A stretch of 64,000 bases of DNA from Phycomyces blakesleeanus NRRL 1555(-) (GCF_001638985.1 NW_017265189.1:310001-374000), one strand, 5' to 3'; shown: positions 36,253 through 49,900, numbered from the stretch's first letter. Notes: generated from the sequence alone by a model not told the origin. Numbers and translations are program-made.

Positions 36253-37260
36253 ACGGAAGAAGATGTTTGGGAGGGTCATCCTGTGAGATGAGGACTGGCA
36301 AGAGTTCAAAGAAGATAACTGTTTTCTCCTAATATCCCTAGAATTCACCCAAAGTACCAATGGCAAACTATTACATTCTTTGAATAATTTTATCACCTTT
36401 ATTTTTGTATTGGGTTGAAGAAGTGGGTAAAGATGCTTTGGATTGATTCCAAAAACATAGTATGTAAAAGTGGGCTATTTTAAAAATATGACATTACTTT
36501 TAAAATGCGATAATAGTAAAAACAGAGAGAGAGAGAATGAAATTGAAACGTATTTATGTTTATATATTTATAAACTTATATTAAAAAGAGAAGAAAAATT
36601 AGTGCTTAATCGAAATTCCACTATAGAATACACTTTTAACCTCGGAAAAGCTTGCGAAAATCTCACTAAAATCGTCTTTTTTAACCAGTGTATGAAACAA
36701 TTCAAATTGTCTTCACATTTCTTCAAGAACAATAACAGGGTTTCAAAGTGCATACTGTGCCAATATTTCCACATATAAATATGACAGCGATTTAACTGTA
36801 TCTAGATTTTAGCATCATGTAGGAAATAAGACCTTTCTTACAATAATGAAGGGTATACAAATATTTTTTGTAGCTAGTCTTTTAACCATTTAATTTTTCT
36901 TAACCTTAAAATAAGATACTATACTGGATTTCTATTTGTTTAAATATGCCAGACATGTAAATACAACATCTTTTTTGTTAATATAATGTTAGAATATTTA
37001 GCATAGAATCTAATATTATTTATTTAAAGTATCGCATGCTATATGTGAAGCGGGTGTATATTATGGAAGCTTCTTCAGTTGTTTGTATATGCATGTTGGA
37101 GAAAGTATTTGATTTTTCTATAGAGCAGGTAAAGGTAATAAACGATCTCTAAATACTATATATTTATATGTATATATATATTAAACAATGAAAAAAGAAA
37201 GCAAGCAACTTGATTGTTACTATGATTATATGGGTATAGACTACTTAACAAAATTGTGGA
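36253..37260. other. 1-kb spacer, no gene
   Basis: AT-rich sequence between Fanzor relic B and the stop of the first ELL-like gene. Overlapping ORFs on both strands at 36470-36780 lack recognisable features. Confidence 0.4.
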
Positions 37261-40022
37261 TTATACATCTTCTGGGATTATATATCCTTGAAGTCCATGA
37301 GCGGTGGTGATGATAGAATAAAGAAGCTCCAATTTTTGCCGTAACCAGAAAAGTCGCTTGACAATGTATACAACATACCTCCAGTCCTCGGGATGACCCT
37401 CCAAGTCTAGAAAGACTGCTTTGAGTTTAACAATCACATCATCTTTTGGTCCAACTTCCACAGAAGATTTTGTCAGCATCTCATGAATAATCGGACACTG
37501 TTCATCAATTGTTTCATTGAGAAGTTTGACTTCTTCTTGAGCCTTTTTGTGTTCCAAGCAGAGTTTACTGAATTGAGTTTGGCTGTTGACGATTGGAGCC
37601 CGGTATGGTTGTGGAAAGCAATTTGATGATACATCGTAATTAGAAGTATCTATGTATCCACATTTAACTTTGCATTCAAAGTAAATTACGGTTTTAAAGC
37701 TTTTTTAAAAAAAAAATACCTTCGTTGGGTGGTTTTTCCCATCCAACTACACTTTTTGAAGAATATCTTGGTGTCGTGGTTGTATTTGATGGTTGGGGTG
37801 GTGTTACGTTTGTAGCCATAGGTAATGGTACTGCCGATGGTGTAAGTGTAGGAACTATAGAAGGAGATTGGGATACTTGATTTTTTGATGGTGGGGTTGG
37901 AGCTCGAACTGATAACTTTGCCGGTTTTTTGGAAGGTACTTTGACCAGTTCCTTTACAGGCGAAGCCATTTTGCTTGACATTGGTATTTTTTGTGATGGC
38001 AAAGTTTTTGTAAATTCTGTAAATTTAGTTGGTGTTATTACTTTTGTAGGAGTTGGTGTATTTCCCGGTGTCTTTGTCGGAATGGGTATTTTTGCAGATA
38101 TTTTTGAGGATGACTTTAAGTGGAGATTTTCTGATACTGTCAATTTTGTCGGTGATGGAGATAATATTATTGATGATTGTGCAGGTGTAGGAGTAAGCGT
38201 AAGAGTAGGTGTGGGGGTAGGCGTAAGTGTGGGGGTTTCTAACTTCGGCTCTGATATTTTTGTACTTGTAAGTGCCGTGGATTTTAGTTTGCTAGGTTTT
38301 GATTGCTTTGGCATGGATGCAGGGGAAACTGAGCGGGTCGAAACTTCGCGAGATTCCTTTGTAGCCTTAATGCCGCCCAATGAAGATTTTGTACTAGCAG
38401 ATTTTTTTGGATCAACTCTCTCTTCAATTTTTTTACTTGACTTCTGACGTTCGTTTCCATTACTGTATCCTGGTTGATCCGAACGTCGTCGCACAGAGCC
38501 CATCAACCCTTGTTTTCCATAATTTTCGTCTTTACTGTGGTCTCTCTTTTTAGGAATAGTAAGTAAGTTTTTATCTTTTAGTGGGGATGAATTGTTGCTG
38601 GTATTCTGCTGCCCTGAGTTTGGTCGTGAAGAACGAGGTGTAGTTGGAAATATTAGGTTTGCACGTTCTGGCGCGTCTGGTGAAAGCTTCATGGCTTTAT
38701 CATACATATTTTTGGTGTTTTGGATTACTGTACGCCGATTTTTCTCACTGTATCCCGGCCATTCCCAAATATTCAGTTCGGTGTGTACAATCGGATATAG
38801 ATGCCATTGATCCTCAACAGGTAACGCAACCTAAGAAAACAATGGAAATAGAGTTAATGTCAATCAGCTTTGGCCAAAATACAAGCAAAATGCCTGACTA
38901 TGATTTTTATTACTTCATTTAGGATTGGCATAATACTCTGACTTTCTACATTTAGCTTTCGGCACAATACTCTAGTGCTGGCAGAGTTTAGCGCGAGCAT
39001 ATGGATAACCTCTTTTCTGAGACTATCTTTGGATGTCCGTGAGTCGGTGCTGGTTGACCTTTTGAGAGTTGTATCTACATTACTTGGTCTCCTTGTTTGG
39101 AGATCTGTGCCATGTTTCCTTTTTGGCGAAGGCTCTATACTGTCATGTCTTCTCGAAAGGGTATTTGTGTTGCTAGATCGTCCGGATCCTTGATCTAAAC
39201 TACTTGGTCTTTTACCCGACACCTCAGAGTTCTTCACCTTTCTAAGAGGTGCGTCTACACTGCTTGTCTTTTTGATAGAAATATCAGAACTGCTGAGTTT
39301 CTCAAAAGAATTCTTGATCTTTGACTGGGATGGTCCTGAAGATACGGCGGTTGAATGCTGCTGAGTCTGAGTCGAGTGAGATGCAGATGCAGGTACAGAT
39401 CGAACAACAGGCTGTAATTTTTCAGAATTATTATTTTTTGTGGGACTCTCGGTGTTCACATTATATGTCTCGCGCACAGTAGTAGATTGAAGCTGATTGT
39501 GAGCAGATACGGCTGATGCTACGGAAGCTGGCCGTTTCGATGCCGGTTTCTTCAGTTTTTTTGTGTCTGGGAAGTCTCTTTTATCTTCTTCATCTAATAG
39601 TCTCTCTCTCTTCTGCTGCTGCTGCTGGATGTTCTCATTTGTTTTTGCACTCGGCAGTTTGCGAGTAGGCTCCTTGATCATAGAAGGTTCTCCAAGTGTA
39701 CCTTCGTGGCTAATATCGCATGTATGGTACATGATATTGCTACTTCCAGTATTTTTGTACATATGAGATGCAGTGTCTACTTTTTTTACGTTTATAGGAT
39801 ATACTTTATTGCCAATGACAATAGTCTGATTGAATTAAACGCCATGAGTTGACTGATACAGACAAGAAACATTAAATGCATCTTAAAGCACGTATGACTT
39901 ACTATACCATTGCCAGTGACATTTATTTTGATGTTTCTACGACCTTCCTGGCCATGATGAAGGTATGCTAATGCATCTGATGGTAGACGCAAAGAAATTG
40001 CTTTTGAGAATTCGTTCTTCAT
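37261..40022 (-). CDS. ELL-like RNA polymerase II elongation factor, copy 1
   Basis: Probable ELL-family factor that stimulates RNA polymerase II elongation in the nucleus. The start at 40022 gives MKNEFSKAISLRLPSDALAY, then NIKINVTGNGI and, in the next exon, IVIGNKVYPINVKKVDTASH and DISHEGTLGEPSM. A winged-helix-like part follows: IHMLALNSASTRVLCRKLNV, then NIWEWPGYSEKNRRTV, as in ELL proteins ('W-PGY'). A long Ser/Thr/Pro/Lys disordered region comes next, including TPTPTPTLTLTPTP. The last exon ends with a helical domain, HKKAQEEVKLLNETIDEQCP and WRYVVYIVKRLFWLRQKLEL, in the place of the occludin/ELL domain. About four introns. Family call rests on overall layout and should be checked by profile search. 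Confidence 0.7.
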
Positions 40023-41985
40023 GACGAACAAGCTTAATATAAAACAGAGAAGAATATATACATATATTATATTATAATATATTATAATATATTATATATT
40101 TTACGCTTGAAATTAAAACGATTCTTTTTTTTTTTACTTTCTTTGTATTATAATAAAATTATATAAATTTTGAAATTATTTTTGATCTTCTCCTTCTTCT
40201 TTAAGGAGAATATATTGTCTCTAAAGTACTTTGGGCAGGTCTCGAAGTGTCTTCTCAAGAAGACAAAGTATTATCATTAAGAGAAGAAGAAGAAAAATGA
40301 AAAGTCTTGATTGTAATAACTCGATTTTTATTTGTATAATAGTCCCATATTTGAAACAGAATACCCTTTCTTTCTCATTTCTAATTATAACCCTGAATTA
40401 ATCGGGAGTCACTTTTACCGTTCTTTTGTGATATCGCAAGTCACAATTTCTGGTGGCCACAGTCATGCGTCGCTTGTGTGTGTGCCATAAATTTGAGCAG
40501 AAGTCAGGTAATACAGCGACATTTTGTCATCAATTGTCTTGACAATTCGCCTTGAATGTCTTAATTTTAAAATCCAAAAAAGGGGTTTCCCAAAAGCAAG
40601 CCTCAAATTTTATCTGTATACCACTCTAATTCTTTTTGGAAAACTCCCACACCGTGTCCCGCAAAATGTCAACAAGCTTACTATCGTCTTGAATATCATA
40701 AACATATACGATATAATCGCAGTGATATTCTGAAACCTTATATGTGTGTGCCAAGTATCGTTAAAGATTGTCAGGAAATATTGTATGAAAATAACGAGCG
40801 CAAAAAGTGATAATGAAATAATATCAGCACGCCCAGCCCAGCATTATTTTTTTTTATCGATAGCTAACAACAAAAAGTAGATTAGCTCAAAAGCTAACAC
40901 AGCCAAAACCAGAATGCTTTTGTAGGAGTAAGACACGATTCTTCTTTGTGCCAAAAACTTGTCCAGAAATGGTGCCCAGACTCATGTACTACGTTTGAGA
41001 GTCTATGAATAACTCAAGTTCTCTTTCAATAGCAATGACAGATAAATATGAATTTGTTTCTTTCTTTATCAAGACTCGCAAAAATAGGGGCTTTGTAGAG
41101 CTTAGCTACCAACAGTGCTGAAGGAACAGAGATATCCCTCACATTTGACTGCCTTGAAAGTCACTGATCTTTTCATTTTAAGCACATTATATTTCAATTG
41201 CAGATGTAAATATCAAAACTGTTTCAAGAGTTTTTATCTGAAGAAAATATAAAGTATCTTTGATTTTTGTATAATTTTTATACAAAATAATATGTTTAAA
41301 CTGAAAGTGGTTATTATAATAGACGAACTCTTTTATATATATATATATAAAAGATTGACTAAACATAATGATAGCTTTCCTTGCTGGTAATTCAATAAGA
41401 CTATATTCTAATAAAACAACATCTAATAAATTCTACCTCTACTGAAATTGCAACCAAAATGTTATTTATAGTTGTAAAAATTTGTATTTACATATCTACT
41501 ATTAAAGTGTTTTAAAATGATCATTACAGTATAATGTAACGATTATGTGAATACAAGTACACGCACATACATGTATACATGTGTGTGTATAAGCATCATA
41601 AAAATACAAAAGTTCAATTCAATTCTAACTATAAAAAGCCGTTTTTTTTGTTCTTGTTCTATAATTTCACTTACATTATTATTGTACTTTTGCAATTATG
41701 TGATTAAGAAATGAAGAGGGGATAGGGATGGGGTTTTTAAACTGACTTGTTTACAAATGCAAATCATAAAAGAAAACAACAGCGACAATAATATGCTGTG
41801 AAGTAATGAAAGTATATGTATATAAATTAAAAGTAAAAAGAAGTATGTCATGGCAATTTTACATAAAACCCCTTGGTAAACTAAGGTGAGCATGTAAATT
41901 TGTAATGTCAAATAGTTTGTGTGTGTAAGTGTGTATAGATTTGGTGGATGATTTTCTTTTCTTTTCCTTTGTTTATGTTTGTAAA
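40023..41985. other. 2-kb intergenic region between the ELL-like pair
   Basis: Promoter side of copy 1 and 3' side of copy 2. Contains a self-complementary ATATTATATTATAATATATT-type tract at 40060-40100 and (TA)n near 41335-41350. A (CA)/(GT)-rich stretch lies at 41560-41590. No gene recognised. Confidence 0.45.
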
Positions 41986-44322
41986 TTAGATACCGTCTGG
42001 GATGGTAAATTCTTTCTTGGAACAAGTATTTTCGATGAATGGATATAAAAGCTTGATCTTTTGGCTCAACCAAAAGAAACGCTTGGTCATGTACACAACA
42101 TAGATCCAGTCTCTTGAATCTCCACCGAGATTCTCAAATGCCTCTCTAACCTTGTCAGATATATTATCACTTGGGCCGAGATTCAAAAGATTCTTCTTGA
42201 ATAATTCATGAACAACAGGACATTGCGTATCGATTGTGTGTTTTAGTGCCCACGCCTCTTCCTGTGCATGTTTGTGTTCGATACACAGCTTATTGAAATG
42301 TGCTTGTGATGTAACGTTTGGAAGACGATATGGTTTAGGGAATCCATCCGGAGATTCGGAAGAGCTCCTTGCTAATATATCTACACCAAAGCATGTGTTT
42401 AATAACATGCAGAGAACATACACATACACATTTCTACGTTTATTCTAGTAATTTAATACCTTCTGCTTTTTTTATACGTCTAATTTCCCTCTTGGAGTCG
42501 TGGGTTGATGTTTTTGATGGAATTGATGATAATGGTGGAGGTGGGGGCGGAGGTGGAGGTTGGATTGGCGCAGGAACTGTTGGAGGTGGTGGTGGAGAGG
42601 AATGATCTTTTGGGGCCAATTGTGGTGGAGGCGGTGGCAGTGGCGGTAATGGTGATTTAATTGGAAGTCTTTGTGGAGTATGGTTACTAGAAGATACTGG
42701 AACCGATTTCTTTGATTCGGCGTGTTTTGGCCGAGAATTAGGATGAATAGGTGGAGCGATCTTCTTGTCTTTCTGATCCATGATCCTATCGATGGGAGAA
42801 ATTGAATGAACGGATCGAAGGTCTGTTTCTTTCGATTTACTAATGATATTTGATGGTTGTGGTTGTAGTGGTGGGGTAGACTTCCCCTTTGTCGACTTGA
42901 CATCCAAAAGTTCCCGTTTTCTTTGGTGCACGGAGGTTGATAACGTATCGTAGTTTTCTGAAACACGCCGAGAAGTGACAGAAGGCGATCGCTTACGAGG
43001 TCTATCTTCCAAGCTTAAATCTCTTTTTTTATTAAGTCCGTCTCGATCTATTACTGGAGATAAATGGCTGCCTTGTTTGTGAATTGTTGGTTGGGATGGC
43101 AGTTTTGGTTGAACTGGGGGGATAAGATTAGCACGTTCAGGTGCATCTGGAGCATATTTCATCCGTTTGAACATTTCTTCTGCTTCTCTCGCAACAGCGC
43201 GTCTAGTCTTGTCATCGTATTCAGACCATGTCCATATTTTGACCTCAGGATATATTTCAGGCATAAGATACCAAATTCCATTTGTTGACAAGGCTACCTG
43301 AAGCAAAACAAAATAAGTTGTACCTTTTTTTAGAGTATGGATTTTACACACAGAGACATAGACACACACATATGAACAAGCAAACACACATGAAAATGTT
43401 ATCCATTGAAATGATATCTACCTTTTTAAGGATTGGCATAAATGTCGAAGTACTAACACCCAATTTTCGTGATAGTGTTTGAGGACTAAGGGATTCAGCA
43501 GCAAGTATGTGAATGAGTTTTTCGCGGATAGCATTTGTAGCAGCAGAAGGTCTGCTGGATTCAACACTTTTCCGCCGTTTTGTTGATCTGTCTGTACTAG
43601 ATGTTCTACGACTAGTGTTGGAACTAGATGACTTTTGAGTAGGGGTGTTTGGTTTAGAGTGAGCTGATCCGATCGACGAAGATCCAGATACCCGTAAGAG
43701 CTGGTTTGTGAGAGGAGTTGTGGCATGGGACTGAGATTGATGTTTTTCTGTAGGCCTACGACTACCGGTACTACTGCGGCGTGCAATCGATTGATCTGTC
43801 GGAAGACTGGGAGACTGGGAGGTAGGTACGGTGCGTCTGGACGACGGTTTCTTTAACTTTTTCGGTGCCGGTGTCTCTGTTCTGTCTGCGTCATCAATAG
43901 TGCGATCTCTCTTTGTGGGTGTTCGATGTTCAATTGCTATAGGGGCTTCTTTGACAGTACCGGTGTAGGTAATGTCCCCGGAATGAATCATAGAGATTGC
44001 ATGACTGGCTTGACGGTACAGATGAGCGGGATCATTGGATTTTGTTAGGGTTACAGTGTAAGTTTTATCGTCTAGGATGATGTTCTAATGATATGATTCA
44101 ATGTACTGATGAGAAGAAGAAACAAAAATAAAATAAAGAGAGAGGGAGAGAGAAAAAAAAAGAAAGAAAGAATGAGAGATATTGTAGAATAGGATCACTT
44201 ACGACACCATTACTGGTGACATCGAGCTTAAAATTTTTGTGCCCGTCTTGAGCACTGCGGAGACGAGCTAATACTTCAATGGGTAGACGTAACGAAATAG
44301 CCTTTGGGGCAGTGTTCTTCAT
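41986..44322 (-). CDS. ELL-like RNA polymerase II elongation factor, copy 2
   Basis: Tandem paralogue of the gene at 37261-40022, same strand and same exon layout. The start at 44322 gives MKNTAPKAISLRLPIEVLAR, then NFKLDVTSNGV, and in the next exon NIILDDKTYTVTLTKSNDPA and GDITYTGTVKEAP. The winged-helix part reads KLIHILAAESLSPQTLSRKL, then VKIWTWSEYDDKTRRAVA, then MKYAPDAPERANLIPP (compare copy 1, KLSPDAPERANLIFP). The disordered middle is rich in proline (PPPPPPPPLSSIPSK). The C-terminal helix domain has HFNKLCIEHKHAQEEAWALK and WIYVVYMTKRFFWLSQKIKL. Divergence in the middle but conservation at both ends indicates both copies are under selection. Confidence 0.7.
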
Positions 44323-45724
44323 AACTAATGGATTTATGAGAGGACAAGGATGCAAGTGTACCGGAGTTTATGTGCTTTATATATGTTAAAGATGGTCACA
44401 TAAAGTGATTGGCAATATCCTGCAATGTCCAAGGTGCCACATGTACAGCTTGTCTTTATTCTTCAGATACACATAGAAGTACTGATGTGTGTATTCTTAT
44501 TTTTAATATTAAAAAAAAATATTTATGTATTCATCATTTAATTGCTTTTGTTTAAAATCATGTTTATTTGACACCAGTCCATGATATTTACTGCATATTT
44601 ATTTATTACAGCCCATAATCATTGAGGATTAATAATAGTTTAACAGCAATAACCACAACAACAACAAAGGTAAATTATATAGATACCGTGCGTATTTTTT
44701 ATAGGTATTTCATTATTCATTTTTGGTAAAGGTAATAAACTAAAATAATATACTTCTTTTGTCGTGTATATATTGCAATAATTTGTTTTATGGCAAAGTC
44801 TTTGAGATATAAAGTACGCGTGTTCTCAAAATATTTAATTCCTGTAGCTGATCGCGTCTATCCAGTGCGTATTAATGAGTAAATCTTATGGCTCATTAAA
44901 TACGGATTACTTTAACTCAATAGATATAAACAATACATTTGTTCAGTCCTTTTTTTTTACTGTAAAGACGATCGATCTGCACATATTTGCTCTTTGCATC
45001 AAATCTTGTAAGCCAGGACCATACATATGCACTCTTTGACAGCACTGTCATACTTGTCACAGAATATGAATATGAATATTATTAGACAATTAGAAAATAA
45101 AATATTTAAATAAATATAAATAAATATAAAGAAAAAATAGCCCCGCCTTATCAGTGCATTTAACACATTTCTATAGTATTCACTATGATAAATAAATGGT
45201 TAATCAACAAGGAGCTAAGAGTGTTATGAAAAATTCGATTGTGAACTTCCTACAGTCTTTCCAGTTTTAATACCTCACACGCATGCTCTACAAAACAACT
45301 AGTAAAGTCATATATTTAACATTTTACTGTAATAACAATGTCATGTTTCTGTCTATTAAGGTGTCCAAGTAAATTCTTTGCACTCTAATATCTTTAAATT
45401 GAACTTCGGCTATATATTAACTTGAGTATTTTGGATCATTTAATATATCAAATTTACCAAGTAATTTCTTCAATATATACCAAATATCAAGGTATCCAAG
45501 GTGCGACAAAGCTTTATTTCACTATACTGATATTTAACAATCAGATCTATACCTGTATAAAACTAGAAAGTTTATTATTTTAATATTGGATTTGTACGAT
45601 ATATATATATATATATATATAGCTTTTGTTTTTCTTTCGTTTACTTGTTTCCCGATAGTAAATTTGTAGCAGACACTAATAAACCTTGACGCGCCAAATG
45701 TTTTTCAAACTGCCATTCATAACT
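44323..45724. other. 1.4-kb AT-rich spacer
   Basis: Promoter side of ELL-like copy 2 and 3' side of OST5. An (AT)10 run lies at about 45599-45620. No gene recognised. Confidence 0.45.
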
Positions 45725-46104
45725 TTATACATAGACACCGACAGAGATCGATGTGAAAATAGTACCAAATCCGAGAAAAAGAGCTGCAATAAGAGAAGTC
45801 TGGACTTGTTTTGCAAGCAATGTATTCTTTTCTTGGCTGATAATATAATTGAAGATAATGGTAAGGATTGCCATTAGAATGAGAGAATGAAGCCAAAAAA
45901 TAAGTAACTTGATGACTTACACGACGAACATGCCGGTTGCCAAGAGACCAGCGGACAGACTAATATAAGCCAATAGAGGGTAAAGAATAGGAGGGACTGG
46001 TGCTGTGACCGGTGCAGAATTCATCCATTCTTCCTAAGATGCATTGTTAGATTAAGTATTCTTCTTGAGGTAGGCCCGATGGAAAAGCTTACGAGTCCAG
46101 ACAT
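45725..46104 (-). CDS. OST5: Oligosaccharyltransferase subunit Ost5/TMEM258 (78 aa)
   Basis: Small two-pass ER membrane subunit of the N-glycosylation oligosaccharyltransferase. It is split over three tiny exons (46093-46104, 45921-46033, 45836-45725) that join exactly in frame to 78 aa plus stop. It starts MSGLEEWMNSAPVTAPVPPI, has a first membrane helix LLAYISLSAGLLATGMFVV, a loop QEKNTLLAKQVQTS, and a second helix ending LIAALFLGFGTIF with the family-typical TSISVGVYV C-terminus. Donors GTAAGC and GTAAGT, acceptors TTAG and TCAG. Because no exon exceeds 38 codons, ORF-based calling misses it. Shares a 218-bp spacer with MIM1 on the other strand. Confidence 0.9.
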
Positions 46105-46322
46105 GGTTTTAAAAAAAAGTGTGTTGGAGAGGTCTAACTGGCTAGCTTGATTATTTTTTGTTCCTTAAGTTGGCTACTTTTGGCACACATAAAATGATGT
46201 TTTAGTGTCCGACTGTGAAGAGAGAGAGGGAGAGAGAAAATAGAAAAAGCGTGCTGACGTAGAATAAGCGTCTAAAGCCAAAAAGGGTCGTGTTTGTTTT
46301 CTTGCCAATATTTATTATACCA
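46105..46322. promoter_or_regulatory. Bidirectional promoter region OST5 / MIM1
   Basis: 218 bp between two divergent start codons, so it must carry signals for both genes. Contains GAGAGAG/purine-rich sequence near 46216-46238. No specific factor site is claimed. Confidence 0.6.
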
Positions 46323-46646
46323 ATGGCATCCAACGACAAAGTCTCACTTACAAAACAATCTGATGGAATAATCATAACGCAATCGTGGTATCGTAACCCG
46401 ACCTTTGTCTGGATGCTAAAATCTACCGCCATCAATTTTATACTTCCCTTCTTCAACGGTGTCATGCTCGGTCTGGGTGAAATTTTGGCAAACGAGTTGG
46501 TGTTTAAGTTTGGCTGGTTTGGAGCCTCTCGCCTCTCACCCGTTTCACTTGGTATCCGTACTGGTGTTTCGCCAACTGCCACCGCAGAGTACAAAAAAGC
46601 ACTACAAACTGAGGTTAAGAGATTGGACAAGCAGAACGAGCGGTAG
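46323..46646 (+). CDS. MIM1: Mitochondrial outer-membrane import protein Mim1 (TOM13 family)
   Basis: Promotes insertion of alpha-helical proteins and Tom complex assembly in the mitochondrial outer membrane. Single exon; the start at 46323 gives MASNDKVSLTKQSDGIIITQ (an earlier in-frame ATG at 46290 would add 11 hydrophobic residues). The diagnostic segment is the membrane helix INFILPFFNGVMLGLGEILA with glycines spaced for helix packing, followed by NELVFKFGWFG. The basic, helical tail ends KRLDKQNER. 107 aa, within the family's usual size. Confidence 0.8.
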   Translation: MASNDKVSLTKQSDGIIITQSWYRNPTFVWMLKSTAINFILPFFNGVMLGLGEILANELVFKFGWFGASRLSPVSLGIRTGVSPTATAEYKKALQTEVKRLDKQNER

Positions 46647-46941
46647 ACAAAGAAAATAACAGTAACAGAACCACAAGTACCGCCGCCATCGTCATGACTA
46701 TTACGAACAACAACAACAACAAAAAGAACAAGAAAAAACCCCAAACAACATAAAGAACGTATGTTATTTTACGTGAGGATAATTTAGACGTCATTATTAG
46801 CTTCCTTTCCATGTTGACATGAAAAGAAATCTGGATTTGCAAAGGCACCTTTCTGTTGACAATATATATATATAAAAAAAAACACAATTTTACTGTTGAA
46901 TGCAAATACTCTATATCTCCCTTCTGTTTCCCTCCTTTCAT

Positions 46942-49900
46942 TTAGGTCCATAATCTCAATGAACCATCGGCACCTGATGAGAAGATCCATGGCTGGGTAG
47001 GATGGAATTCGATATTCAATACACCTAAAATACACAATGTTAGAAAAATAATTTATTTCCATGACAAACAAATCATTGGGCTTACCCAATCCGTCCTTTT
47101 CTGTGTGACCTCTGAGGATCTTCACAGGAACAATAAGAGGGTTCTGGAGAAGATCATTGTAAACCATTCCGTAGAAGATCTGAATAGTGCCATCATCTGA
47201 AGCTGAGGCAAATAGTGGGTATCTCTTGTGATACATGACCTGACGAACAGCCTTGGCATGGAATCTATAAAAAGCAAAGGAAGAAAAGGTCAATTACACC
47301 TATTCATTCATATTTTCTATAAAGGAAAGACAGTTTTTGTTTTGCTTTTGTTTTACCTCAAAGACTTGTACGGCCGTGAGCTAAGATCCATATCGAACCA
47401 GCACACCTTCTTATCGTAACTACCAATAATAACGTTATCACCTGCAGGGTGAATATCGATGCTAGAGATCCACTTGACACTTGGTTGGAGTGTCTTGACC
47501 AGCTCTTGCCGCATGAGATCGTAGACACGGACGTATATTTGTGTTGCAACGAAGAAGATAGGCTTGATGGGATGGAATGCAACCTTTTGAATGAGACCCT
47601 TGAGGCGTTTGAAGGGAGTTTGGGTAGAGTGTTTTGTGGTTTGGTGAATAAGGACAGCAAAGTTTTTGGCATCCGGTGCAACAGTAGCAAAGTAATCTCC
47701 CTTACGATGCCATGTAACTTGCTTGACAGCCTGGGTATGGACCAGCCTGACCTTATAACCGTACTTCTCTTCTTCATCATCAGTAGGGCGAGTCCAGGAG
47801 ACAGCCTTACTCTTTTCTTCGTCATTAACATTTGCAAAGCCTCCCTTCACAAATACGTCAACAGTCATCATCTGCTCAGGACTACACAACTTGGGGGGAG
47901 CAATCAAAAGAACCTCACCCTCGCCAATAGAAACAGCAAAGAGCCACATATCAGCGTTGGTGTTCCATGCGATAGAGTGAATAACTGCATCAAAGTTCCA
48001 CAGGAAGAGACAACGACCGGTCGACACTTCCCAGAGACGGACAGTTTTATCATCTGCACCAGATACGGCATAAAGACCTGCAGGATGTACAGACAGACAA
48101 CGAATACGTGCAGTGTGACCTTCATATGAAATTGATTGATGAGTAGGGAAGGGTTGGAGATCTTTAGGACTGGGAAGCTTGGGAACAAGTGATTCTGGGT
48201 CAATATTAAGCTATAAGGTAGAAGAAAAAAAGATAGAAAAGCGGTGGGTAAGTTTTAAAGGTTATATGGTTCTTTAATATTTCTCTTTAAGTAAATCATT
48301 GACTTACTCTGTTCTTTCTGACACGTGGTGCGAGGTAAAGATCAAGGCAGCGCTGGAATCGCTCCTGAATGAAACGGTCGTAGGCAGGTACCTGACGCAG
48401 ACTTGCATATCTAAAAACAAGCCAAGTGATCAATTTCCCCGTTCCTTCTGTATACTCTAAGTAGCAAAATATTTACTTTTTGGGAAGGTAGTTCTTGGGG
48501 CGTTCTTCATCCTCCATCTCATTCCATTGCTTAATCTCCTCCTCGTCAGGCAGATATTCGGCAGGAGGATTGTAACTCTCGTCGTGTTCTGGCAATTTCA
48601 TCTTTGGTGCAGCAACGTGCATAACATGCTCTTCACGATCCTTATCATCATCACCCCACAGGTTGTAAAAACGGGGTTTCTCATCCTTGGGCTTACGGGG
48701 TACAATGCGACCTTCACGAATAGCACGTACAATTTTCATCACCTATAAAAGCAAAGTCAGTATACAGGAGACCCATATGCTCTTAAGTGAATATTGATTT
48801 CCGATTTTTTTAGGTTATACTTCTTGTAAATAAATAAATAATCATACCTTCTTTGCTTCCCACTTGGATGGTACAAAACGTCTCTTAGGCTCAGGGCGGG
48901 CAGAGAGAGGCATAACCTCAGTCTTACTAGTAAACCACTCGACAGTAGGCTCGTAAGGGTTATAATCAGCATCAGGAATATTTCCACCCTGGAGACGTTG
49001 AATGATATCCATTTCCTCGTCGTTCAAGACAATATCACGTCCTTCTCTATCGCTTCGTACGGTCTTCCATGAATCAGGATCTTCCATAGTGGCCAAGAAC
49101 TTCTCGAGCTCATCTGCAGTAGCGGGTTTGAGGATCTTCTTGCCGTCGATGTCATAACCAATGTGAGGAAGGTCTTTGTACCATTCAAGAGGTACATTTC
49201 CAATGGTATTCTCAGTCTATTAATTTTCCATGCGTTTATATTAGTAAATTACCCTTATTTTATTTTTATAATAAATTCTAAAAAAAAAAAGTACCTCTTC
49301 GGTAGATGAATCACTGTCATAATCGGCTTCAATATCAGGAAGTCTGTGCTTGGGCATCTTTCCGTTGGCCATTTTAGGACTTATGCACAAATTCAAATTC
49401 ATTAGTTTCAATTCTATTTTTTTTTTCAATTATGCGAACTTAAATAATCTTTTTTTTTCCTATTTTTTTTAAAAAAAGAGAGAAAGAAAAAGGAGCAAAA
49501 AAGAGTGTAAGCTTACCCGACATAAGGCAAACCTTCTTCTTCTTCCAAGTCTGCTTCGTCCAAGCTATCGCCACCCAAGTAATCATCGGTATCACTATCT
49601 CCCTCGATTGCCTCTCCCTCAATTTCGTCGTCGTCTTCTTCTTCCTCATCCTCGAATGCCTTTAATGCCTCGGGATCTTCTTCGTCGTCGCTCAAAGTCA
49701 ATTCAGGGAATTCCTCAATCTCACTACCCGATCCGTTCATGTCGTCGTCCTGTTCCTCATCAGAGGAACCCATGTCGATCTCAACGGCTCCAAAATCTTC
49801 TTCTTCCTCTTCTTCATCGCTGCTTTCTTCCACAACTACTTGTCTCTTGCGAGAAGGTTTTGTAGCAGCAACAGGCTTTTCTGCCTTGGCAGCCTTTGCT

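Noticed and set aside
40060..40100. Self-complementary ATATTATATT tract
   Set aside because: Simple AT-rich sequence; such palindromes are expected by composition.
40524..40733. Possible third Fanzor-like fragment (plus-strand ORF, with an overlapping frame reading CPAKCQQAYYRLEYHKHIRY)
   Set aside because: Cys and Arg/Asn residues hinted at a zinc ribbon and RuvC-III block, but order and spacing do not match and neighbouring frames give no support.
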